A DNA stretch of 64,000 nucleotides, taken from assembly GCF_958979055.1 (NCBI RefSeq), contig NC_084892.1:5783501-5847500 (forward strand). Direction: 5' to 3'. The notes beneath the pieces are model-generated. The model made no database searches. It was not told the DNA's origin and saw nothing but the letters and a program-made list of their open reading frames with translations. A program made the position numbers and the translations under genes. Positions 10,101 to 21,667 of the stretch are shown piece after piece (the stretch's first letter is position 1; each line of letters opens with the position of its first letter). The stretch is from Alnus glutinosa (Eukaryota; Streptophyta; Magnoliopsida; Fagales; Betulaceae).

Positions 10101-11652
10101 GAAGGTTGCCTTGCTGCTCCTGTCAGGCCCTACTCTTGCTTCTTCCCCTTCTTTCTTCCTCTCGGAGCCGAGGTGCTGGTTCTCTGCTCTTACCTTTTCT
10201 TTCTTCCTGCCTCGGTTGATAGTTTCTTCTTTCGTTTCGATCTTCTTCTCTTCTAGGCCCCGGATATTGGTCCCGTTCCTGTCGCTGCTGATTTCTCTCA
10301 TCAACAAGAAATCGGACTAACTTCCTATTTTCTCTCAGGGATACACACTGCTCGGTTAGATGACCATATGAATCATGGAAGGCGCAGTATTTGTGAGCCA
10401 AGCGTAGAGGCGGATTTCTTGGGATGGGCGTCGGCCTCTGGTAGTGTGGATCTTTTTTGAGTTCCATAAGCACCTCGGTGAGAGAGGCATTCAATGGAGT
10501 CCACTTGTAATCTCTGAAATTCCTCTTTATCTTCTTGTACTCCCTAGGACTGTCATCCTGAGTGGCCTCGGGCTTCTTCTTTTTCTTGGGTTTCTCAGTG
10601 GAAGGCTGCTGTTGCTGTTGAGAATCACCGAGAAGGGCTCGGAGCGTTTCCTTCTGATTGATATACCTGTCCACCTTTACCATAAAGGTATAAAGATCCT
10701 TCGGTGGTTTCAATGCCAAATCAGCCATCAGCGGTCCGTCTTTTTTCAGTCCTTGGAAAAAAATCGCACCATAAATGAAATCGTCTGGCGCGCTTTCTGT
10801 CTCCAACTTCTCCTAGTTGAACCTCCATAAATAATCTTTCAAAGATTTGTTTGGCCCCTGTCGCACGGAGAGTAGATACCCTCGGGGTTTTCTCCTGGTT
10901 CTCTCAGACACAAACTGGGCCAGGAACTTCCTTCCAAGAGTATCGAAATTATCAATCGATTTTGGGAGAAGGTTCCTGAGCCAGTCTCAGGCCTTTCCTG
11001 ACAAGGTGAGGGGAAAAGCTCGGCATGCCACCGCGTCGGGTGTCTTGTGTAGAGACATGTGAGCTCGGAAGTTATCCAAGTGCTCGACTGGGTCTTCACT
11101 ACCTGAAAAAACAGAAATATCGGGTGCCTTGAACCTTCCAGGCAAGTCGAAGTTAGACACTTCATCAGTGAATATGGAATCCTTGCTTTGGAAGAGGTTG
11201 TCCACAAGAGACTCTTTCCCATCGCGTTTCTAATCCATAGTTCTCGATAGTGCATCATACTTTGTGCCCAAGTTTAGGACCATCTGCTGCAACCTTTTCT
11301 CTGCCTCCATTTGTTGGGGTGGAGCCGGGTTTGCAGGCATAGCTCGTGGCTCGGCTCTTTCCCCTGACCCTTTTGGGTGTTCAACTCGTGCCTCTGCATC
11401 GAGATTATTTTCCTCTCACTCCAAATGCGATATTGGTTGTGGCGTCTGAGCAGCGTGCAGCAAGGCATTCTGAGCCAACAAGTCCTCTACATTCTTCTGT
11501 GCCTGAGCCAATTGTTGGCTTAACTGGGCTATCCTATCCTCCAGACCGGCAGACTCTGCTATTTCATGGGCATCGTCTCGACCCGGATTAGGACGTCGTG
11601 CTTCTTCATGGACGTTGTCTTGAACCGGGTTAGATCGTCGCGTAGTCACCAT
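10101..11652 (-). pseudogene. gag of gypsy element 1 (decayed)
   Basis: The start is MVTTRRSNPVQDNVH at 11652, matched to the MVTTRRS start of element 2. It has a coiled coil (ARIxQLSQQLAQAQKNVEDL type), the gag core (SVFSGSEDPVEHLDNFRAHM, about 11100), a basic RRxERRRR tail and a zinc-knuckle-like box YCAFHDSYGHLTEQC. Several codons that are CGA or CAG in element 2 are TGA or TAG here. Gag would form the virus-like particle; this copy cannot. Confidence 0.85.
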
Positions 11653-11683
11653 CGCGGATTTGTTTTTGAGGAACAATGTCGAG

Positions 11684-11701
11684 TTCCCACAGATGGAGCC
11701 A
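11684..11701 (-). other. primer-binding site of gypsy element 1
   Basis: Directly inside the 5' LTR the minus strand reads TGGCTCCATCTGTGGGAA. Element 2 has TGGCGCCGTCTGTGGGAA at the same place, whose first nine bases match the 3' end of plant tRNA-Asp. The differences here are at CpG sites. Confidence 0.65.
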
Positions 11702-11704
11702 AAC

Positions 11705-12501
11705 TGTTGGTACAGTTTCCGGTATGGTGATGTGTCGCCTTATGATTCGTCGTCTATTCCTCCTTGTGATGAATTGATTCACCTTGTAACCTGCAAAAAT
11801 AATAAACGACTTGTCGGGGGTGCCGACTACGCCCACTCCGATGCCTAAGTCAGTTAAAATTCTCTGAAGAGTATTTGCAATCTCAAAGCTCAAAAGATGC
11901 GTCTCAAAAATACCTGGCGTAGTGGTCTTATTTATAGGCTTGTAGTTACAAACTTACTGGAACTCTTGAAGCCCAATTGGACTAGGAGTTTGAGTCCCAG
12001 TTTGCTCGAGTCTCAGCCTTATCTTCAGGAAATTTGAATAAAGCAATAGAGTCTAGGTTGGATAGCACTCTGCCTCTTCAATCCTAGTTCCATATCATTA
12101 GCAGTCTTATCCCATTAATTATGGGATAAAGATTAGCCTCTAGGCTTCCGGGATATGGGCCTTATCACATTGTGTAGCGTTCTAGCTTCGGGGATTTACT
12201 CATGCTAGTGTTCTATAAATACTTAATCACTTATTAGTCAAGTTCAAGAAGATACCTCCGAGACGATTGTAGTGTGCTTTGACCAATGGCCTCCAAGGTG
12301 TAAATATCCGAGACATGTTCGCTCCGATCAGATTAGGAGATCTCGGAATATCTCACATTGTTGCTAAGTTTGGTAGGTCCGAGGTGTTATCATACCGAGA
12401 CAATCTTCTTGTACAGGGTCATGATGAATGTCCGAGATGTAACACCGAGGTGACTCAAGGTTAGGATCCACGTGTCCTCGGAGTTGATTTTATCCCTAAC
12501 A
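11705..12501 (-). repeat. 5' LTR of gypsy element 1
   Basis: On the plus strand it runs TGTTGGTACAG ... CCCTAACA, 797 bp, with the PBS directly adjacent. Its last 303 bp match the 3' LTR fragment at 255-555. It is related to, but clearly diverged from, the 924-bp LTRs of element 2. Confidence 0.85.
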
Positions 12502-12570
12502 ACGAGTTTTTGCTCACCCCTAATTGTAGTGTCCTCAAGGTTTGAAGGTTACAAAAAAATTTACATTTTA

Positions 12571-13442
12571 TGCTCCGTTTGTTTCGACGTAAAATGGTTT
12601 CCGTCGTAAAATGATTTCAGGGAAGTCATTTTTCAGGAAACCATTTTCCGTCAAAAGCATTTTCCGGTGTTTGGCGCGTACGGAAAATCGCAAATATTTT
12701 TTTATATTTTTATTCAATCATATTAACTTATAAAAATCAATTTTTATTCGCAACATAAAAATATTAATATAAAATAATATAAAGATCATCGATGACGAGA
12801 TTCCGTTACTGACCGACTAGATTCTGACTATTTTCACCTGATTCCGACTAATATAACTAGAATTCGAGATAAAGGCCGAAATCCAAACAGTTTCGTCGGA
12901 ATCTGGGATAGCCGGATTCCGGCCATCTGGCCGGCAGGATGGCCGGATCTGGCCAGATCCGTCTGGCCAGGGCCGGCCGGAATCCGGCTCTCTGGCCAGA
13001 TCCGGCCAGATGGCCGGAATCCGGCCTTTCTGGCCAGATCCGGTCAGATGGCCGGAATCCGGCCGGTCTGGCCAGATCCGGCCAGATGGCCGAATTCCAG
13101 TCAGATTGGTCGCCGGAATCTGGCTGACCGGATTCCGGCGAAGGTGGCCGGATTCCGTCGCCAGATTTCGGCGACATTAACGGATGTTGGATTCCGATAC
13201 CGGCAATATTTCGATGATAGTCGGCTGCTTGAACGTGAAGGTCGACTGTGCCGTTTAAAATAGATCGATTGCGTCTGACGTCTTCGGAAAATGATTTACG
13301 CTTTTAAAAAGCGTAAATCATTTTCCGAAATTTACTAAGCATTTTTGGTCAAACAGAAATCATTTTTCGGTTGACTATTATTTTCGCCCCTACCAAACAC
13401 CGGAAAATGCCGAAATCATTTTACGCCGAAACAAACGGAGCA
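12571..13442. mobile_element. non-autonomous PIF/Harbinger-like transposon (872 bp)
   Basis: Termini are inverted: TGCTCCGTTTGTTTCG at the left and its complement at the right (CGAAACAAACGGAGCA). A TTA target duplication lies at 12568-12570 and 13443-13445. The paralogous sequence near 34365 lacks the element and reads ACATTTTAATTGAATG, an exact empty site. A 3-bp TTA target fits PIF/Harbinger. The interior holds a GC-rich tract (about 12900-13150) of repeated, nearly palindromic GGCCGGAATCCGGCC-like units, and a perfect 41-bp palindrome (13286-13326). No transposase is present. Confidence 0.75.
13286..13326. repeat. perfect 41-bp palindrome
   Basis: The two 20-base arms, each beginning GGAAAATGATTTACGC, are exactly complementary around a single central base. 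It lies inside the right subterminal region of the PIF-like element and resembles its terminal AAAATGATT/AATCATTTT motif. Confidence 0.9.
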
Positions 13443-13638
13443 TTAATTGAATGTAAATTACATTATGCCAAAAAAAGAAAATTGTTACGAAAATGTAATT
13501 TATACGTAATTGCATACTATCCATCCATTATCCAATATTGTGAATTACAATGATATCCCTGTATTCATAACGTTGAATTTAACTCTTATCTAAAAAAACA
13601 AAAAAACAAAAAACAAAAAATAAAAACAAAAACAAAAT

Positions 13639-14808
13639 TCAATTGCCATTATCACCATCTAGGAGAAGGAGGCTTTCTACGTAAGACGCTGTCCAATACT
13701 TGATGAAAGTATGCTTATTATTTTGATCAACAATCCTGCAGCATGTGTTCTCTTTTATGTTATACCAAAAGAGTTTATTGGACTCGTCCTCAATCAAAAC
13801 CTTTTCACCATCCTTTGAAAGCGCTAGTGATCGGCTGTAGCGAAAAGTCATAGGTATAGTATAAAGCCGACTCCAACTGCTCGCCACTCCGTGCCCGTTC
13901 ATCATCCAAACTTCAACGCCCATGTCCGCCGTGTTTCCAGAAACACAGAGTGATCCTCCCAAAACCTCGAAAGCCACATTCAAATACGATTCGAAGGGAA
14001 ACGTTTGCACTCCAAATTTCTCGGTGGTGAGATCGAATGTGAGAAGGGTCCTTACTCCAGGTGCACTCATAACCAACCAATGAAAAACACCGTTGGAGAA
14101 AGCCGGCGGCCCCGAACAAATAAATGACTCCTCCTTGTAAGGCCATTGATCTTCTACTCTTCTCCAAGAATGTGATTTCAAACTATATACCATGATTTCA
14201 ATGGGATCCATGATTTCTATGGCCCATTGAGGCTCAAGCCCCCAATTATCAGGCTTCACAGATTCTACAAATACAATCTTTAAAACCTTGTAGTCGTTGT
14301 TGACTGGGTCAAACCCGAATGCTAAATTGAGTCGCACTGGGTCATACCCGAATGCTGATATGATTTGGCTGTGCTTATCATGGTCTAGATCAGGCTCGTT
14401 GGGCAATTTCTTGTATTTTTTGATTGATGGGTTCCAAATCACAACTTCATCATCATATTTGCGGATGCAAACCAAGCTGTTGCAACAGCCTATCACAGAG
14501 GCAGAGGGGTGGTTGAGATTTTCTTGACGCCAGATAAATGGTGGGAAGATCTTCACGCGCTCCCCGAACGACCGATCCTCGTCGGAAAAGTTTACTGAGT
14601 AGTAATCCTTTGGCCAATGACGTCTACATGTCTCCACGATGAGACTACGTTCTCTGCTAGCAGCGTTGAGATGCATGTTGATGAAATATGGGTCGTTGAT
14701 TAGAGCGCAGCATGGCTTCGAAACACACTGAAAACGTACCAGAGACTTGATGGATAGTGGAGAAAATATTTCGGCGATGAGGTCTTGGGGGAGTAGTACT
14801 GTTGACAT
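13639..14808 (-). CDS. F-box protein with F-box-associated (FBA type 1) domain, copy 1
   Basis: The product is a putative substrate receptor of an SCF ubiquitin ligase (389 aa). The N-terminus has an F-box, LLPQDLIAEIFSPLSIKSLV, then RFQCVSKPCCALINDPYF. The rest is an FBA/kelch-like beta-rich region with the usual motifs VIGCCNSLVCIRKYDDEV, VIWNPSIKKYKKLP, GYDP...YKVLKIVF, VYSLKSHSWRRVE and FSNGVFHWLV. I chose the start MSTVLLPQ because paralogue copy 2 begins MSKTLPQ at the same place; the frame stays open upstream to 14883. A 33-bp tandem duplication (14305-14370) adds 11 residues compared with copy 2. The gene is intronless. The substrate is unknown; CPR1-like defence F-box proteins share this layout. 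Confidence 0.85.
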   Translation of the reverse strand: MSTVLLPQDLIAEIFSPLSIKSLVRFQCVSKPCCALINDPYFINMHLNAASRERSLIVETCRRHWPKDYYSVNFSDEDRSFGERVKIFPPFIWRQENLNHPSASVIGCCNSLVCIRKYDDEVVIWNPSIKKYKKLPNEPDLDHDKHSQIISAFGYDPVRLNLAFGFDPVNNDYKVLKIVFVESVKPDNWGLEPQWAIEIMDPIEIMVYSLKSHSWRRVEDQWPYKEESFICSGPPAFSNGVFHWLVMSAPGVRTLLTFDLTTEKFGVQTFPFESYLNVAFEVLGGSLCVSGNTADMGVEVWMMNGHGVASSWSRLYTIPMTFRYSRSLALSKDGEKVLIEDESNKLFWYNIKENTCCRIVDQNNKHTFIKYWTASYVESLLLLDGDNGN

Positions 14809-14957
14809 ATTTCCGTCCATTACGATCAACTGCAAAACAAAGCGACGACGCTTCCTCTCTGAATATCTCTCTCTCAAAAACACGGCAAGAAGCTAGAAAT
14901 TTCTCTTATTTGCTGACTGAATGAATGAATACAATTATACGTACAAAGGCCATTAAT

Positions 14958-14966
14958 TATATATAA
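14958..14966 (-). promoter_or_regulatory. TATA box of F-box gene 1
   Basis: The minus strand reads CTCTTATATATAATTAATGG about 150 bp upstream of the chosen ATG. The same block (with TTATATAATTAATGG) is conserved upstream of F-box gene 2 at about 35915-35922. Confidence 0.5.
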
Positions 14967-15470
14967 GAGATGAAGGTCGGTCTAACATTACGTACTAATC
15001 ACAGCCTGAAAACGAAACCAAGAAACCAATCATAATAATAATAATAAAAAGTTTCAGAGAACCACTGGAAGTGGGAGAGCAAAACCCATCAGTATATAGT
15101 AGTGTATTCCTACTTGTATTAGTTGTATGCGTTAGCTAGGGGAAATGCTGGTCGATTTTGTGGCCACGTGCGTTGACTTTTTCAAATATTTGCTCTATAT
15201 TTTTTGATCAAGTCAAAAAGCAATATCAACAGACGTTTTCTTGCAAAAAAAAACTTAATTTTTTTTTAATAATAAAAAAACCCCCAAAAATTTCATTTAT
15301 ACAAATTTTTCTTATACATTAACATTATATAGGTGGTAATTCTTACGCAATTTATCTAGGGCCAAAATCTTAATTTCTATTTTTTGGAAGGATCTTAATT
15401 TATTTACCGAAACCATAATTCCGTAAATATATATTGAATTTCACGTGATCCTAATTTGGGTAAAATTTAT

Positions 15471-15651
15471 GAGAAATGATCCATACACTCATTTCTCACA
15501 ACAGCCCCACAACAAGCTGACGTGGCTGGTAATATTTTATTATTTTTTTACAAAAAGAAATGAAAACAAAACAAAAAAATAATAAAATATTACCAGCCAC
15601 GTCAGCTTGTTGTGGGGCTGTTGTGAGAAATGAGTGTAGGGATCATTTCTC
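15471..15651. mobile_element. MULE-like MITE family A, copy 1
   Basis: A 181-bp foldback element with near-perfect inverted arms of about 75 bp starts GAGAAATGATCC and ends GGATCATTTCTC. The 9-bp target duplication AAAATTTAT lies at 15462-15470 and 15652-15660. A 9-bp duplication with long arms fits Mutator-like elements. Two more copies lie at 40085 and 46489. Confidence 0.85.
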
Positions 15652-15721
15652 AAAATTTATATCAAACAACCCTTGTCAGGGTTTAGCGCCATTTACTACC
15701 AAAAATCAAATAATTTTTTTA

Positions 15722-16658
15722 GGGAAAGTACACATAACCCCCTCAAACTACCATTCAATTGTCAATGTACCCCTTAAACTACCAATTGTGTCAATCTCCC
15801 CCCTTAAACTACCAGAAAATGTCAATGTCCCTCCTAAGACCAACAAAAAGACAAAAATGACCATAATTTTTTTTTAATAAGGCAAAAATGTCCTCATAAA
15901 TTCAAAAAAATTAAAACTAAAACTAAAAAAATTAAATAAAATAATAAATAAAAAACGAAAAAAAAATATTTAAAAAAAAGAACAAATTTTTTAATTTTTT
16001 TTTTTTAAAAAAAAGTAAACAAAAAATAACTGATTTTTTTTAAAAAAAAAAATGAAAAAAAGAAAAAAGAAAAACCTGCTTTTATTAAATTAAAAAACGA
16101 AAAATAACAAATTTTTTTTAAAAAAAAAAAACGAAGAAACAAAAAATAACTGAAATTTATTTTTATTTTTTTAAAAAAAAAATGAAAAAAAAAAACAGTT
16201 TTTATTAAATTAAAAAACGAAAAAGAACATTTTTTTTAAAGAAAAAAAAAACGAAAAAACAAAAAATAACTGAAATTTATTTATTTATTTTTAAAAAAAT
16301 AAAACAAATGAAAAGAAAACCAGTTTTTATTTAATTAAAAAAACGAAAAAGAACAATTTTTTTTTTAAAAAAAAAAAAAGGAAAAAAAAAAACTGAAAAT
16401 TATTATTTTAAAAAAATAATAAAAAACAGTTTTAATTTATTAATTTTTTTTTTGGAATAATTTTTTGTTATTTTATATTTTTTTAATAATTTTTTTTAGT
16501 TTTTATTTTATTTTAATAATTTTATGAAGGACATTTTTGTCATTAGGGGGACATTGACATTTTCTGGTAGTTTAAGGGGGGATTTTGACACAATTGGTAG
16601 TTTGGGGGGTACATTGACAATGATGTGGTAGTTTGAGGGGGTTATGTGTACTTTTCCC
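15722..16658. mobile_element. MULE-like element family B, copy M1
   Basis: The element starts GGGAAAGTACACATAACCCC and ends GGGGTTATGTGTACTTTTCCC, with inverted arms of over 100 bp. The 9-bp target duplication is A-T7-A, at 15713-15721 and 16659-16667. The centre is a tract of A-rich and T-rich blocks (AAAAAACGAAAAAGAAC-like units) without coding capacity. Other copies are M2 (21668) and M3 (30885). Confidence 0.8.
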
Positions 16659-16994
16659 ATTTTTTTAACATTAATTTTTTTTCAATTGTTTATTTTTACT
16701 TTTTTTTTTTGTAATTTTGTAAGGACTAAAATAATAAAAATATAGATGGAATTAATTTGTATAGAACTGTATGGTTTTACATTTCCTTTGCTCTAATGCC
16801 ATTTGGGTACGTTGTTGATATACATTAATTTGAAGTAATCAGATGTTGGAAAAAAAAAAATGGAAAAAAAAAAAAAAAAATCTATTTTAACACAACTTCT
16901 CTCGAATGTTTTGAAAAAAAAAAGTTTTTTTAAAGGCTTTTTTTTTTTTTTTTTTTTTTTTTCATAAACACTTTTTAGACAGCTATTCAAACAA

Positions 16995-17103
16995 GTTTTT
17001 TTTTTTTTTTTTGACATGTCCACACAAGGGGGAGGGGGATTCAAACTAATGAGCTCCACTTGATGAGACGTGATCTCCAGCCAATTGAGCTACCTCTTGT
17101 AGA
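16995..17103 (-). mobile_element. short tRNA-derived SINE
   Basis: On the minus strand it shows a pol III A-box-like TAGCTCAATTGGCTGG, then a B-box-like GTTTGAATCCCC about 35 bp later, then a poly-A tail (T-run at 16996-17012 on the plus strand). Flanking near-identical 12-mers CTATTCAAACAA (16983-16994) and CTATCCAAACAA (17104-17115) look like a target duplication. The body is only about 90 bp. Confidence 0.65.
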
Positions 17104-17115
17104 CTATCCAAACAA

Positions 17116-17425
17116 ATTTTCAATGTACATTAATTTGAAAAACAAAAAATACTTTCCGATTTTATTTAAAAACAAAAAACAAAACATTAAATACTTTTAA
17201 ACAATTTATCTAAACCGAGTCAGTTATGTATTCCTTAAAGATCGCACAAAATTTGAAAAGCTAGATTTCAACAATCTATTATGTTTGTTTAAGAGAAATG
17301 ATTTTTTGTTTTCTCAGCAAAAATGTACTTGAAATTTACACCAGAATACAAATAAGCATTTCTCTTATCTTTAATGTGATCAAAATCTACTAGCTTTCAT
17401 ATTCATTAGGTGGATATATAGTTTT
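17116..17425. other. AT-rich spacer
   Basis: No coding or repeat structure is recognised. It ends in GTTTT (17421-17425), the target-site copy of the Copia element. Confidence 0.5.
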
Positions 17426-17853
17426 TGTTAGAAATATTCAACATATTACTTAAACTAACATGCGCAGCGGAAAAAGAATAAGACAGGATTCGGGCTTACC
17501 TCTAGCCATATTTGCTCAAGCGTTTCCACGATCCATCTGAAGAACAAAAAAAAAAAGGATTATTTGAAGGATCTTCTAACCTATGCCTATTGCTTGATGG
17601 CTGTACTGATGGTGTACACAGGCACTCTATTTATAGGCTGGGTTAGGGACCCTCAAATGGTAAACACCGTATTGTTTCCTTCCATCAAGGAAACAATATT
17701 GTTAATTGATTTTTCAATTAACCGATTCCATATTTACGGTAATCTAAATTAATAGAAATAATCATAATACCGTATATGTTTATTAAAAAATAATAAACAT
17801 AGCAAACACCGTAAATGTGATATAAAGGCCACATAAGGGAATAATATCTTACA
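17426..17853 (-). repeat. 3' LTR of the split Copia element
   Basis: On the minus strand it runs from TGTAAGATATTATTCCC to ATTTCTAACA, 428 bp. Immediately outside, the minus strand has the Copia-style polypurine tract AAGTGGGAGAA (17854-17864). It matches the LTR at 28528-29057, which is longer only because a 51-bp unit is triplicated there. Confidence 0.9.
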
Positions 17854-20800
17854 TTCTCCCACTTGGCCTTTATGACACATGACCTTATGGTATTAGGTTC
17901 TTTAGTTTGGCCAATCACTTATAGAATCCTCCCACTCAGATAAAAAATGTTTCACACGAATCATGGCGGTAAAACCATTATAAAATTAGGTTGTCCCTTC
18001 CATGTATCATAATGTAAAACACTCATTATATGAGTACTTTATGGATAATTAAGCTTTATGAATGAACTTCCTATAAGTCATTCGGGTCCAACTTTATTTA
18101 TCCCCATGGATAAAATAACAAATGTGCACAAAATCTTTATTATAATAACTTTATGTCTGTAGACCAAAAAAGAGACAAACCAAGCAAAAAATGAATTAAT
18201 GAGTCTCATATATTCCGCATGACTTTATTCTTTATTTACTGGTAAACTTTAAGTCATGGAATCCGCAATCATTAATTCAGTACTTATATGCTCAATAGAC
18301 CATTTATGTCTCTTAATGTTATCTCTCGTACTGAGATACTTGATGTCGATTTACTTATACTTCTACTCTTTATTCTTATAAAAGAAGATTATAGTAGAAT
18401 TATCGCAGAGTATCTTTATGGTCTAACTGTAAAAATCGACAATATTGAGACTTTCAACAAACTGTCTCAACCATCATGCCTGTGTACTAAATTCATAGCA
18501 CGCTAGAATTTTAGCTTTCTTGGTAGACGTAACAACCATAGTCTGCATACTGCATCTTTAAGATATATCTCTCAATAAAAAGATATATACCCTAAAGTAG
18601 ACTTTCTACTATCTACACAATCAGCAAAACTCAAATCTGAACAACTAACCACCTTCAAATGGAAAGTGTATCCTTAGGTTAAGTTGTACTTCTTGGTTCC
18701 TTGCATATACCGTAAGACTTTATTTGCAGCACTTTATTGACTCAATATACTTATTGTCAGTCATATGGTTATGTATAATGCAGACACTTAAAACTTTTCA
18801 ATCTACCCTTATTCCAATACCTTTTGGAACATTAATCTGTATTTAATTGGTCCCTCTTAATTGCTACTGAACGTACATAATCCTTCATTCTAAATCTTCT
18901 CAAAACTTTTTCAATGTAGGCCTTCCGAGACAATGTTAATATTCTTTATGTCTCTGTGAATCTCTATGTCAAAAGACATAAGAGATTTCACCCAAATCCT
19001 TCATTTCAAAGTTTTGTGAAATGAACTTTATGTAGCAAACCTAAATCAGCACTTGCAAAAATAATATCCACATATAGGACCAGAAAGATTACTGTACTCC
19101 CACTGACCTTAAGGTATATATACTAATTAATAAGGTTTTCAATAAACAATAAAACAATAATCTTGTAAAAAGTATATTACCAATGAGAGATCTATCACAG
19201 CCCATAAATAGAATTATTTAATTTGCAAGCTTTTTGACTGTTATTTATAAAACCTTTTGATTGTTTCATGTAAACCTCATCTTTACGATCCCCATTCAGA
19301 AAAGTTGTTTTCGCATCCATTTGATGTAGCTTTAGATAAAAAATGAGCTACTAATGCTATTATTATCTTGATGAACCATTCTTAGACACTGGAGAGAATG
19401 TTTCACGATAATCAATGCATTCCTTTATGAGTAAAACCATTGGCTACGAGTCTAGCTTGACCTTTTAGCCATGGACTTATCTCTTACTTTATGACATTGA
19501 ATCACAATGTGGAGTTTTCTCCACTCATAGCATGTGAAAACAAATTTGGATTATCTTTATGTCCAATGTCAACATCAGACTCTGGGAGATATACAACATG
19601 ATCACTAAGAATTGTTGATCTCCTTATTCTATAGGATTTTTCTTAATTCTACTTCCTCTGCATTTTGCAATGGGAGAATAGAGTTTTGAACCTGTTCTGT
19701 ATGAGTTGGTTGATTGTGGCTCAGGATAATCAATCTGATTTTTCTTGAATACAATCAATCATCCTCTATGAGGAGGAGATTTGGCCAACTCTAGTGCTTC
19801 CTCAAATTCCAATTTATGTGAATGAGCACTCCCACTAGGTTCCGTATCCTCTAGAAATTTTACAATCAACAACTCTATGCTTATATGAAGGATAATAAAA
19901 CATTAAAACTCCTTAAAGTTTACTAGATAGCTTATAAAAGATCCACTGGTTGTCCTTGAATCTAATTTCCTTAGGCGAGGATTATAAATCCCTTTTTTAG
20001 CAAGGCAACCCCATATGTGTAAATAATTTAAACTTGGCTTCTATTTATTTCATAAGAGGTGTCTTAAGGACAATCTTAAATGGAATCCAGTTCAACATAT
20101 ACACAATGGTCTTCAAAGCTTTACTCTATAAGGGTAATAACAGATTAGTATTACTAATCATTTCCCTTTTGTGTGTACCTACCTTAATACTCTATGCCTA
20201 TATTGAATCTTATGATCTTCATATTGTTTCTCTTCTTCTTCTTCCTTATAGGTATTGATAGCATTCAATACCCCAGCTTTAATATTTAGAAGATAGAGAT
20301 ACATAAACTTTATATGGTCATCATTAAAAGAGATAAAAAAAATCTCTGACCATTTAGGCAATGAGTATGAAAAGGTCAACACCTTTCAATGTACATGATC
20401 TCAAGAATCTCAAAATGCTCTATTTGGCACCTCTAATGGTCTTGTTGGTATCCTTTCCCTTATGCAGTTCACACAAGTACCAAAGTCAGTAAATTACCGA
20501 CTTTTGTTTTCTATATGGAGATATATTTCAATCTCCAAAACCATAACAAGAGCATTTTTAAATTCTCAAAGACTCTACTTTACGTCAACATCAGTATGCA
20601 GAAATAAATAAATAATTTTGTTTCAAAAATTGGGATGTAGGTCAATTTTAAATTGACTTTAATTAAACCCCAACCAATATTCCACCAAAAATAAGAAAAA
20701 AATTTCAAGTTTAAAATAAAATTGAAATTTTTAACAAGTCAAACTTGAAAATAAATTTCTAAAAGATTATGGAATATAAATCATTTTTTTAGGTAAAAAA

Positions 20801-21667
20801 TGTAACTGAATTTCAAAATTAACCTATAGATCCCAACAACCTTAAATTATAAACACGTGTTATTCATTTTAAAAAGGACTCTGTATTTGTGTTGACAACG
20901 TGGATTGTTAAACCATAATCAATCCACAACATATTTGAATGAGTCACTAAAAGATATTCACGACATATTAGATATATGAGATTATCTTTATTTTAAGTCA
21001 TTTCTTTTACTTCATGCAATCTTTCTTTATATGCCCTTAATTTTCCTTATTGCATGAGAAATAGGTGTCTTGATCGCCATAATACTTTATTGGCACATTA
21101 TTCTCATGCTTTAAGTGTTGGACATGATTGCATTTATTGGTCCTTCCCTTGACATGAGTAATCATGTGAACACTTTATGGATTCTCTCATATCCTTGAAC
21201 ACACATGGTTAGAAGTTTGTTTACTAACCATTTATCCTTACATGTGTTACAAAATGAAAATTTTACACTTAGAAGAGAGAATTCAAAAAATGAAATAGAC
21301 CAATAATGACTCAAAAAATCTCAATCTTTAGGGATTTAAGCTAAGCTATAATATCCTTCATTCCCATGATGGGATTATAAACACTCAAATGAAAAAGTAT
21401 ATTAACCTTTTTCCAGTCAGAAAAATATTACCATAATGTATTGGAATATAAAACTACCAAAAGGTAGATTAATAGGAATAGCTGCAATTACCAAGAATAT
21501 TAAAATAAAAAATACTGTAATGCTATGAAGTAACTTTATTTTAAATTGGCCAATGCCAATTTAAATAGTAAATAGTAAATTTCAACCTACCTGTGGGCAA
21601 AGGTTGCATCACGCATGAAATTTACTCTTTATTAATAAGATTAAAGCAAATTTAAATATTAAAAAAT
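17854..21667 (-). pseudogene. gag-pol interior of the split Copia element (3' part), decayed
   Basis: No long ORF remains, but minus-strand frames show Ty1/copia landmarks. A gag zinc-knuckle region (HIKKDCMK type) lies near 20990-21070. RT motifs follow: KGQARLVANGF near 19440, QMDVKTTFLNGD then VYMKQ near 19310-19260, and the catalytic YVDx-SADLGLL near 19060. Integrase and RNase H are expected on either side but are too eroded for me to define. The right edge at 21667 is a MULE insertion point in the gag leader. Confidence 0.75.

Larger units (their letters stand above)
255..12501 (-). mobile_element. Ty3/gypsy LTR retrotransposon, Tat-like lineage, old and decayed, with antisense gene
   Basis: On the minus strand the order is 5' LTR (12501-11705), primer-binding site, gag, protease, RT, RNase H, second RNase H, integrase, repeat array, antisense gene (plus strand), polypurine tract and 3' LTR fragment (555-255). 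A second RNase H with the TNNEAEYEA motif and an additional antisense ORF are features known from the Tat lineage. Both coding directions carry many stops and frameshifts. The interior holds a solo LTR (4434-6026) and the 3' LTR is interrupted at 254/255. The right-hand target duplication would be ACGAG (12502-12506); its partner is outside the window. Confidence 0.9.

Noticed and set aside
12857..13177. 106-codon Pro/Arg-rich ORF in the PIF-like element
   Set aside because: It is a reading of the GGCCGGAATCCGGCC-type repeat; both strands give similar frames.
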